A DNA stretch of 64,000 nucleotides, from assembly GCA_028285085.1 (NCBI GenBank), contig JANQQI010000022.1, positions 81,998 to 145,997 of the forward strand, in the 5' to 3' direction. This DNA is from Saprospiraceae bacterium (GTDB lineage Bacteria; Bacteroidota; Bacteroidia; Chitinophagales; Saprospiraceae). This document shows positions 16,993 through 23,755 of this stretch, one piece after another; position 1 is the first letter of the stretch; each line of letters starts with the position of its first letter. Below the pieces are notes generated by a model, which saw only the letters and a list, made by a program, of their open reading frames with translations, was not told where the DNA came from and searched no databases. Position numbers and translations under genes: made by a program.

Positions 16993-17036
16993 CCAATACG
17001 TGGACGGATGAAGATCTATCTGCGTATTGGCTTTTT
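16993..17036 (+). terminator. Terminator-like hairpin
   Basis: An 8-bp stem CCAATACG (16993-17000) with CGTATTGG (17023-17030). An inner five-pair helix CGGAT/ATCTG extends it. It is followed by CTTTTTC. It probably terminates transcription from the 14943 gene. Confidence 0.6.
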
Positions 17037-17284
17037 CAAACCCCCAACTATAGGATAAAGAAAGATATTGACACGCTGATTGATGCATGAAAAAAAATAT
17101 CAGCTTCGTGCAGCGAAAGGTAGTCAAAGTTGATTTGTATAATTGTAAGACTATTTTAGTACTGAGAACTAAATGAAAAAAGACCACGAAGGTTTGAAAA
17201 GAGGAGGAAACGATAAATATCAAACAGTGACCTTCTAGTGTCTCCGATGACAATTTTTTTGATATGACAAATAGGACTCAACTG

Positions 17285-17310
17285 ATGCGCAGCGCAAATT
17301 TACTGCGCAT
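17285..17310 (+). terminator. GC-rich hairpin before the sigma factor gene
   Basis: An 8-bp stem ATGCGCAG/CTGCGCAT with a 10-nt loop, then TGGTTCTGTCTTTT. It lies 70 bp before the sigma factor start, so it would be in the leader or terminate an upstream transcript. The T-run is imperfect. Confidence 0.35.
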
Positions 17311-17379
17311 TGGTTCTGTCTTTTCGCAATACTGATCTGAGTGACATTAACATATTGATGTGACTTAAAACTTAGAAAC

Positions 17380-17934
17380 TTGTTGAATCACGAACAAGAA
17401 AACAAGATAATAGAGGGCTGCCAGGCGGAAAATCCCCGTTGGCAAAAGGAACTTGTGTTGCGTTATTCCGGGCTATTGCTGGCAGTGAGCCAGCGGTATA
17501 CACGCAATACGGAAACGGCTAAGGATGTTCTACAAGAGGCCTTTATTAAGATTTTCCGCTATCTACCGCGTTACGAGCCGCGCGGCTCTTTCGAAGGCTG
17601 GCTACGAAAAATTGTAATTAGCTGCGCTCTACAACAGCTAAACAAAAAACGCTGGAAGAAAGAACTATCTGGTCTGGATAATGTACCGGATATGGCCGTT
17701 GATCCCGATATTTTCCGACAAATGGGGGCCAATGAGTTAATCGAACTCATCGACACCCTGCCCGATGGCTTTCGCGAAGTATTTAACCTCTACGTTATTG
17801 AAGGCTACAGCCACAAGGAAATTGGAGCGCTTTTAGGCATTACGGAAAGTACCTCTCGATCTCAATTGACCCGAGCGAGAAAGCTACTCCAAAAAAAATT
17901 AAATAATGTTGAACGATTAAGAATGTCGATATGA
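17380..17934 (+). CDS. RNA polymerase sigma factor, ECF type
   Basis: A 184-residue alternative sigma factor. Region 2 (about 25-90) has the -10 recognition part with DVLQEAFIKIFRYLPRY and FEGWLRKIV. Region 4 (about 125-175) has the helix-turn-helix YSHKEIGALLGITESTSRSQLTRARKLL. There is no extra C-terminal domain. The start is TTG at 17380, since no ATG is in range. Its stop overlaps the start of the next gene by 4 bp (ATGA), so it is translationally coupled to a membrane-anchored protein with a short cytoplasmic N-terminus, which fits a sigma/anti-sigma arrangement. The target promoters are unknown. Confidence 0.92.
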   Translation: MLNHEQENKIIEGCQAENPRWQKELVLRYSGLLLAVSQRYTRNTETAKDVLQEAFIKIFRYLPRYEPRGSFEGWLRKIVISCALQQLNKKRWKKELSGLDNVPDMAVDPDIFRQMGANELIELIDTLPDGFREVFNLYVIEGYSHKEIGALLGITESTSRSQLTRARKLLQKKLNNVERLRMSI

Positions 17935-19391
17935 GTTTCTCATCATTTGAAAAATATACCCGCCAAACACTTCAGCAACACCACGCTGCTATTGATGCGG
18001 AAGCCCTATGGGCTAACTTGGAGCCAAAAGTGGTGAAAAGCCCACCTAAACGCCGTGGCTTTTTCTGGTTGTTTCTGGGCCTTGGACTATCCGCCTTTGT
18101 CGCGGCCGGCTGGTGGTGGTCAACAGACCAACCTTCTGCCGCTCCCTCTGATCAATTATCAGCTACGGAGGAACCTACTGCGTCTACTCCCTCAACTGCT
18201 GCTTTGGAGATAAGTACATCCGATACTGATCAACAAGCTGCTGAAACCGATGCAACCACTGTTGCCGTAGCACCCAGTGCTAATCAACCAACTCATTCTA
18301 CAAAAACGACCGCAAACTCAATTACGCCATCTTCAACCCCGATAACCACTAAAACCGTTTCCGCTCTTTCACGTTCTGATCAAACCGATAATACGCCTGC
18401 TGCATCGATTGCCATGGGCAATAATGCAGAGGTAACAATGACCAGCGACGCTTCTGAAGTCAATTTGACCGTTTCCCCAGAACTGAATGATGATTCCCCA
18501 AAATCCAATTCCAGCATCGATGCTGCCCCCGAAGAAGTTAATACGCTGGCATTGCAAATCGTAAATTTAACCGTGGGACCTCCGGCCTTGGCGTTCGAAC
18601 CGCTTATCCCGCTTTCTTTCGAAAAAAGTGAGGATCAGCGTTTACGGCGCCGCCGGGGTGCTTTTGTGCGTAATCTACGCTATGGCGTCGGAGCCTATGT
18701 TGGGGTAGGCCGCCCGAGCCGAACCCTCGAAGCCCGGGAAGGTACTCCGCCTGCCTACGAACAAGTTCGCCTCAACACCGAGAAGCAACAAGAAAGCATA
18801 CAAGCAGGTTTGGAATTGATGGTACAATCGGAACAAGGATTTTATTTCCGAACGGGCTTGCAGTACGAGCGTATCGCTAGCAAGTTTACCTTCAATTCCA
18901 CCATCACGCGTATTGACACTATTGAAGGGGTGCAGCAAATTATCATCAATAATTTCCTCAACGATACCACCGAAATCATGGGGCCCGTTCCACACGAGCG
19001 CACCACAACCTTCGACAAAATAACCTACAATAATTTTCACATCATTGATGTGCCGCTGATCTTAGGCTATAACTTTTCCCAGCAAAATTGGACCTTCGGT
19101 TTGGAGGCTGGTGTTACCTTAAATATCCGTACGAGTTTAGACGGAGAAGTATTTGACCCAGAGCTTAATTTTTACGATCTTGCCACCGACGAACAAAGTT
19201 GGTACAAAACGAATATTGGCGCTCGTTTTCAAGCTGGCATAACCGCCGGCTACTTGCTGGATAACAATTGGCAGATTTACTTCTCGCCGAGAATTACCGC
19301 TCCGGCGAATTTCAATAGCGACGAGAGCCCGATTCGACACAAATACTCTGGATTGAGTTTTCGTACCGGTGTTCGTTTCTTTTTTGATTGA
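17931..19391 (+). CDS. Membrane-anchored protein with outer-membrane beta-barrel domain; possible anti-sigma partner
   Basis: A 486-residue protein. Residues 1-42 are hydrophilic and would be cytoplasmic, 43-63 form one transmembrane helix (GFFWLFLGLGLSAFVAAGWW), and about 64-215 are a low-complexity Ser/Thr/Ala/Pro linker. About 240-486 resembles an OMP_b-brl-type beta-barrel (YGVGAYVGVGRPSRT to the end GLSFRTGVRFFFD, closing on Phe). No signal-peptidase site is visible. The 4-bp overlap with the sigma gene suggests an anti-sigma role for the cytoplasmic part. Such sigma-linked barrel fusions occur in Bacteroidota, but I cannot name a studied member. The linker is long enough to cross the periplasm. 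Confidence 0.7.
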   Translation: MSFSSFEKYTRQTLQQHHAAIDAEALWANLEPKVVKSPPKRRGFFWLFLGLGLSAFVAAGWWWSTDQPSAAPSDQLSATEEPTASTPSTAALEISTSDTDQQAAETDATTVAVAPSANQPTHSTKTTANSITPSSTPITTKTVSALSRSDQTDNTPAASIAMGNNAEVTMTSDASEVNLTVSPELNDDSPKSNSSIDAAPEEVNTLALQIVNLTVGPPALAFEPLIPLSFEKSEDQRLRRRRGAFVRNLRYGVGAYVGVGRPSRTLEAREGTPPAYEQVRLNTEKQQESIQAGLELMVQSEQGFYFRTGLQYERIASKFTFNSTITRIDTIEGVQQIIINNFLNDTTEIMGPVPHERTTTFDKITYNNFHIIDVPLILGYNFSQQNWTFGLEAGVTLNIRTSLDGEVFDPELNFYDLATDEQSWYKTNIGARFQAGITAGYLLDNNWQIYFSPRITAPANFNSDESPIRHKYSGLSFRTGVRFFFD

Positions 19392-19448
19392 TCTAAATGA
19401 AGCTTTCCGACGGGGAGCGTTAGTTTAGATCGAAAATTAACGCATCGT

Positions 19449-20465
19449 ATGATTATTCAGTTGGAAAGTGACATTAGCGAAGAGCAATTAAGCCGCCTCG
19501 AAGAAAAGCTGGCTTCGGTTCAATACAAAACCAACCAGGTGACGACCCAAAATGGTCGTTACATCATTGGGGTTGGAAAGCAAGAATTTGATATCCGTTC
19601 TATCGGCACCATGAGTGGTATCCGGGATATTCACCGAGTGAGCGACGCCTTCAAGTTGGTATCTCGCAAGTGGAAGGTACACGAAACGCAGATCGATCTA
19701 GGAGATGACGTCTGCATCGGAAATGGTGCCTTTCAAATCATGGCGGGGCCATGCTCTATTGAATCCGAGGCTCAGATCGAGTCTACTATCCAACATCTAC
19801 TGGATAATAATGTGCGTATTATGCGTGGTGGTGTTTACAAACCACGTAGTTCGCCCTATTCTTTTCGTGGTTTAGGCCAGGAAGGGTTAAAGCTATGGTA
19901 TAAACACGCCCGAGCCAACGGCATCAAGATCATCACGGAAGTGATGATGGTCGATCAGATCGAACCAATGATGGATTATGTGGATATTTTCCAGGTGGGG
20001 GCCCGCAACTCTCAGAATTTTAACCTCTTGGATGCACTCGGCGAAGTAGATAAACCCGTTTTACTTAAGCGTGGTATTTCCGGCACCTTGGATGAACTCC
20101 TACAAGCGGCTGAATATATCTTCTCCAATGGCAACGAGCGGATCATGCTTTGTGAGCGCGGTATCCGCTCTTACGAAAAAGCGTATCGTAATACCTTTGA
20201 CATTAACGCAATTCCTATTCTTAAAGCCAAAAGTCATCTGCCGGTAGTCGTGGATCCCTCTCACGGCATTGGTGTGCGGCGTTATGTCGATGCTGTGGCG
20301 ATGGCTGGTGTCATCGCTGGTGCGGATGCGGTAATTATGGAAGTCCACCAATGCCCGGAAAAGGCATTTTCTGATGGCCAACAGACTCTTAATTATCAAG
20401 AATCTGCGACTTTGATTGACCGTCTAAGACAAACCCGTGCACTTCGCGAATCGATGGGGGTCTAG
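19449..20465 (+). CDS. aroF: 3-deoxy-7-phosphoheptulonate synthase (DAHP synthase), AroF-I type
   Basis: A 338-residue enzyme that condenses phosphoenolpyruvate and erythrose 4-phosphate, the entry step of the shikimate pathway. Residues 1-70 form a ferredoxin-like regulatory domain (EEQLSRLEEKLAS, TMSGIRDIHRVSD). The catalytic barrel starts near 95 with FQIMAGPCSIES (metal Cys in GPCS), then RGGVYKPRSSPYSF, LLKRGISGTLDELL, and PVVVDPSHGIGVR with the metal His. No chorismate mutase is fused. Feedback control by the N-terminal domain is known in relatives. Its TAG stop overlaps the convergent gene at 20462 by 3 bp. Products feed the trp operon in this window. Confidence 0.95.
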   Translation: MIIQLESDISEEQLSRLEEKLASVQYKTNQVTTQNGRYIIGVGKQEFDIRSIGTMSGIRDIHRVSDAFKLVSRKWKVHETQIDLGDDVCIGNGAFQIMAGPCSIESEAQIESTIQHLLDNNVRIMRGGVYKPRSSPYSFRGLGQEGLKLWYKHARANGIKIITEVMMVDQIEPMMDYVDIFQVGARNSQNFNLLDALGEVDKPVLLKRGISGTLDELLQAAEYIFSNGNERIMLCERGIRSYEKAYRNTFDINAIPILKAKSHLPVVVDPSHGIGVRRYVDAVAMAGVIAGADAVIMEVHQCPEKAFSDGQQTLNYQESATLIDRLRQTRALRESMGV

Positions 20466-21058
20466 AACCTGATACGTAGTCCAATGCCTTGGGCGGAGCC
20501 CGTCAATTCGCTGTTTTCGAGCAACGCTTTGAGTTTCTTGTTGTGGGAGCGATGTACGAAATAACTGCCAATATCGAAAAGAAATAAAAAGGCACCATTG
20601 TACATAATCGCTCGGCCCCAGCCCGTGAGCTGATCTCGATCTTCATCCTGCCGCTTAGCGCGTTCCGTCAAATAGAGTCCACCCATCATATACCCTACAT
20701 CCAATCCGGTATTGAACAGTAGAATCTTCTGGATTTTGTATTGCTCATCAACGGAGGCGAAAGGGGAGAGGGCGGTATCCGCTCTACGGCTGCCCCACCA
20801 ACCGAGACCAGCAATGCCTAGATTAATGGCGTTCCAACCAATATTCATGCGATGAAAGTCACGATCTGCACCTTCACTTCCGGAGAGCATCAGACCACTT
20901 ACCGCCATGTTCGCCGCTGCCCAGCCACCCAAAACGTACATCGCACGTTCGTTGGTCTTCAATCTTTGCTCATTAAATTCATTCCAATTCGATTGGGCAG
21001 ATAGCGATACTGCGCTCAGTAGGCTAAGGAAAAGTAGAAGCTGCTTCAAGGTGATCAT
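20462..21058 (-). CDS. Secreted or membrane-associated protein of unknown function
   Basis: A 198-residue protein with a signal peptide (cleavage likely after SLSAQ, about residue 22). Four weakly hydrophobic segments follow (about 44-62, 70-90, 105-130, 150-165), with GGWAAANMAVSGLM and WNAINLGIAGLGWWG. The segments suggest an outer-membrane-associated or small helical membrane protein. I do not recognise the family with certainty. It lies 74 bp downstream of ggt on the same strand and may share its transcript. It converges with aroF, sharing the palindrome CTAG as stop codons for both genes. Confidence 0.65.
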   Translation of the reverse strand: MITLKQLLLFLSLLSAVSLSAQSNWNEFNEQRLKTNERAMYVLGGWAAANMAVSGLMLSGSEGADRDFHRMNIGWNAINLGIAGLGWWGSRRADTALSPFASVDEQYKIQKILLFNTGLDVGYMMGGLYLTERAKRQDEDRDQLTGWGRAIMYNGAFLFLFDIGSYFVHRSHNKKLKALLENSELTGSAQGIGLRIRF

Positions 21059-21132
21059 TTTATGAAAAAATTATCATCTAAACAGTTGGATGGTAGAAAT
21101 GATCACCAGTTTTGCTATGTTTTGAAATAAAA

Positions 21133-22836
21133 CTACATCCCCGAAGCATGATCATCTCCTCTTGGATCAGCCGCACCTTCCAGACTTCCGTCAGGCAGTA
21201 CCAAAATGGCGTCGACCCGTCCAATGCTGCCTCTTGGTTTAATCTTATGTCCCATTTGCTGTAGATTTTGTCGAACCTCAGGGCTGATGGCCTGATCTTC
21301 TACCTGGATATAATCCGGTCGCCACTGGTGATGGAATCTTGGAGCGGCCACCGCCTCGCTGATCGTTTGCCCGAATTCAACCACATTGATAAAGGTTTGA
21401 AAAACCGAGGTGATAATGGTTGATCCACCCGGTGTGCCGACGACCATGAATAACTTGCCGTCACGTTCTACAATGGTTGGCGTCATCGAACTGAGCATGC
21501 GCTTGTGGGGCGCAATAGCATTTGCCTCTGCTCCCACCAGGCCATAGAAATTAGGCACGCCAGGTTTTGCACTGAAATCGTCCATTTCATTATTGAGCAA
21601 AAAGCCAGCACCGCTCACTACCGTTTTTGAGCCGAAGCCACTATTGATCGTGGTGGTGATGGAAACCGCATTACCTTCGCTATCCACGATTGAAAAATGG
21701 GTGGTTTCTTCGCTCTCCATGACTGATGCAACGTCTCCGGCCCGGACCTCTTCGCTGCTAGTAGCGCGTTCGGGATTGAAATCGCGGAGTCGATTGGCCA
21801 GATAGGTCGTTGAGAGCAAGGTATCAATGGGTACTGGATGAAAATCTTGATCCCCTAGGTGCGTTGCTCGGTCCGCATAAACCCGTCGTTCCGCTTCAAC
21901 CATTCGATGGATAACCTCTGGGGACTGAAAGTCTGTTCCTTCCAGAGAGAGTTGTTGCATCATTCCCAGCAATTGGGCGAGCGCCACACCACCACTGGAG
22001 GGAGGAGGCATTGACCAGAGCCGATAGTCGTCATACTGGATCGAAATGGGCGTACGCCATTTGGCTTCGTAGGCGGTAAGATCCGCTTTAGTGATAATGC
22101 CACCACCGGCTTGCATTTCAGCTACGATCAGATCGGCTGTGGCGCCGGTGTAAAAACCCGCAGCACCGAGATCGCGAATTCGCTTTAAGGTTTGGGCCAG
22201 ATCCTTTTGTACTAAGAGATCACCGGCCTTCCAGGCTTGGTCCTTGACGAAGACTGGCATTTGGGTATTACAAGTACGGAACACAGCTTGTTTGTCATTG
22301 AGTCGCTTAGCTTGTTGGGCCGTAACCGGAAAGCCGCGGCCGGCTAGATCCACGGCTGGCTGGATTAGCTTTTTCCAGTTCTTTAGGCGACTATGCTGTT
22401 CAAAGGCAGCAGCCATGCCTGCTACTGCTCCCGGAACACCAGCGGCAAGATGTCCATCCAGGCTTAGTCGTGGAATAACCTCACCTTGATCGTCTAGGTA
22501 CATATCGCGATGTGCTTTTGCGGGCGCTTTTTCGCGGAAATCCAGCGTTCGGACCGGACCATTTGCCGGGCGATAGATCATAAAACCGCCGCCTCCAATA
22601 TTACCAGCGACGGGATAAACGACGGCCAGAGCAAACTGCACCGCGATAGCTGCATCAATTGCATTACCTCCTTTTCGTAAAATGTCCAAACCGACTTCAG
22701 AAGCCAGGGGATGGGCACTTACGACCATGGTCGATGCACCGATTTTGGTTTTCTGTATCTCCGGCAGTGTGAAGTGCTGCGTGCTTTTACACGTCCAAAG
22801 ACCTAGAATAAGAAAGAGGAACCAATGCTTTTTCAT
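21133..22836 (-). CDS. ggt: Gamma-glutamyltransferase lipoprotein
   Basis: A 567-residue N-terminal nucleophile hydrolase that splits gamma-glutamyl compounds such as glutathione. The signal ends at LGLWTC, with Cys16 as lipidation site, so it is membrane-anchored facing the periplasm or surface. The proform would be cut before Thr378 in EETTHFSIVD, giving large and small subunits. Motifs seen are KGGNAIDAAIAVQFAL, PVAGNIGGGGFMIYR, DFREKAP, PPPSSGGVALAQ, and the small-subunit GSKTVVSGAGFLLNNEMDDF and GTPGGSTIITSVFQ. It stands at the start of a minus-strand unit with the 20462 gene. An inverted repeat TATACC-GTTT-GGTATA lies 38 bp upstream of its start (22874-22889). Confidence 0.95.
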   Translation of the reverse strand: MKKHWFLFLILGLWTCKSTQHFTLPEIQKTKIGASTMVVSAHPLASEVGLDILRKGGNAIDAAIAVQFALAVVYPVAGNIGGGGFMIYRPANGPVRTLDFREKAPAKAHRDMYLDDQGEVIPRLSLDGHLAAGVPGAVAGMAAAFEQHSRLKNWKKLIQPAVDLAGRGFPVTAQQAKRLNDKQAVFRTCNTQMPVFVKDQAWKAGDLLVQKDLAQTLKRIRDLGAAGFYTGATADLIVAEMQAGGGIITKADLTAYEAKWRTPISIQYDDYRLWSMPPPSSGGVALAQLLGMMQQLSLEGTDFQSPEVIHRMVEAERRVYADRATHLGDQDFHPVPIDTLLSTTYLANRLRDFNPERATSSEEVRAGDVASVMESEETTHFSIVDSEGNAVSITTTINSGFGSKTVVSGAGFLLNNEMDDFSAKPGVPNFYGLVGAEANAIAPHKRMLSSMTPTIVERDGKLFMVVGTPGGSTIITSVFQTFINVVEFGQTISEAVAAPRFHHQWRPDYIQVEDQAISPEVRQNLQQMGHKIKPRGSIGRVDAILVLPDGSLEGAADPRGDDHASGM

Positions 22837-22873
22837 AATAAATATTAATAAATTGATTTTTTTTAAATATATT

Positions 22874-22889
22874 TATACCGTTTGGTATA
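22874..22889. promoter_or_regulatory. Operator-like inverted repeat upstream of ggt
   Basis: TATACC-GTTT-GGTATA, a perfect 6-bp inverted repeat with a 4-bp spacer, 38 bp upstream of the ggt start codon, a usual place for a regulator site. No matching regulator gene is nearby. Confidence 0.35.
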
Positions 22890-23062
22890 GTGTTTGATTC
22901 TATGTTTATCGTATTGTCTTATAAACGATAAGATATTGAAAAGAAAAATAGATTGGAAAATAGTGTTATAAGTCCATTTTCCAGTCACAAAGATATAAAC
23001 GGTGCCAAATCAGGCGAAAAACCGTGTAAGAATTGGTTATGTATTTTCATGGTTATGTTGTT

Positions 23063-23100
23063 GTGCCATCCCGAAAACGCTCGTGATGGCACTTTTTTTT
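23063..23100 (+). terminator. Orphan Rho-independent terminator 1
   Basis: Stem GTGCCATC (23063-23070) with GATGGCAC (23085-23092), followed by eight Ts. No plus-strand gene precedes it: ggt upstream runs the other way. It would end an RNA started within 22837-23060. Confidence 0.75.
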
Positions 23101-23166
23101 GCCTTAGTATCTGCTCACTAAGATGAAATTATTGTAAATTTTAGCACTTTACGGCTCGTAAACATC

Positions 23167-23195
23167 TTGCCATTCCACTTTTATCGCTATATTTG
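23167..23195 (+). promoter_or_regulatory. Promoter of a candidate small RNA
   Basis: TTG at 23167-23169, an 18-bp spacer, and TATATTTG (exact TAnnTTTG) at 23188-23195. It predicts a start near 23202, about 255 nt before the terminator at 23426-23457. No reading frame of note lies between. Confidence 0.55.
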
Positions 23196-23201
23196 AGTTC
23201 A

Positions 23202-23457
23202 ATCATACACAAGCACCTGCATTAGTCCCCAAAATTCTGAAAGCTCGTCCCAAGACTAATTACACCATTAATTTGGTAGTGCACCTTCCAAAACTAGTCG
23301 ATAAATAATCAGATATCAACGTTGTATTCGCAACGTAATAAATAGTATTTCCCATTTCAAATATATAGTTGTAGTAAAGGCTACAATTTAAGAAACTAGT
23401 AGGTTGTATTATATTTGAAATGTTAACGGACTGCTGTGAAAGCAGTAGTCCGTTTTT
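23202..23457 (+). ncRNA. Candidate small non-coding RNA
   Basis: Defined only by a promoter-like sequence (23167-23195) and a strong terminator (23426-23457). It would be about 255 nt. I see no match to a known RNA family (6S, tmRNA, SRP or RNase P) in its sequence. It may instead be part of a long leader of the 23756 gene with attenuation by the terminator. Confidence 0.35.
23426..23457 (+). terminator. Orphan Rho-independent terminator 2
   Basis: An 11-bp stem, 23426-23436 with 23443-23453 (one G-U pair), loop TGAAAG, and a run of Ts in the right arm and after. No upstream plus-strand gene. Confidence 0.75.
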
Positions 23458-23755
23458 CAATTTTTTAACTATAACACTATTATTTTTATATTTAAACAGT
23501 ATATTTGTATGTTGCTTGAGTGCAATCAAATTATTGCCTCCTCCCACCAATCACCGTTTCAAAGCACAAATCCTCAATTAACACTTTTTAGAAGCTTATA
23601 AATAACTGATGAATCATCTGTTACAGATGTGTTTTTTAGTTAATGCTTGGTTTTCAATAGATTATACGAATACTTACAATCACCTTACCCTCTTCAATAA
23701 GTGCCGCTGGCATTTTTGGAAACGAATTATCTTTTTTAATCAAAACTGACATAGA

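Larger units (their letters stand above)
16818..17379. other. Gene-free region with two hairpins
   Basis: 562 bp between the lipoprotein and the sigma factor. Minus-strand frames here look accidental. Two plus-strand stem-loops are clear: 16993-17036 (CCAATACG/CGTATTGG followed by a C and five Ts) and 17285-17310 (ATGCGCAG/CTGCGCAT). The first lies 175 bp after the lipoprotein stop, far for a simple terminator, so a long 3' UTR or a small RNA between is possible. No exact TAnnTTTG box was found for the sigma factor. Confidence 0.5.
22837..23755. other. Long gene-free region with terminators and a promoter
   Basis: 919 bp without a credible protein gene. It contains an operator-like repeat near ggt (22874-22889), a second stem ATCGT-type repeat at 22906-22931, a strong terminator at 23063-23100, a good promoter at 23167-23195, a second terminator at 23426-23457, another -7 box at 23500-23507, and a small hairpin with a T-run at 23615-23636. 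Both terminators face plus although no plus-strand gene lies upstream, so small RNAs are the simplest explanation. Confidence 0.6.

Noticed and set aside
16894..17253. 119-codon minus-strand reading frame
   Set aside because: Cys-, Phe- and Ser-rich random-looking sequence that runs through the terminator hairpin at 16993-17036.
23260..23550. 96-codon minus-strand reading frame in the gene-free region
   Set aside because: AT-rich, low complexity, and crosses the terminator hairpin at 23426-23457. No motif seen.
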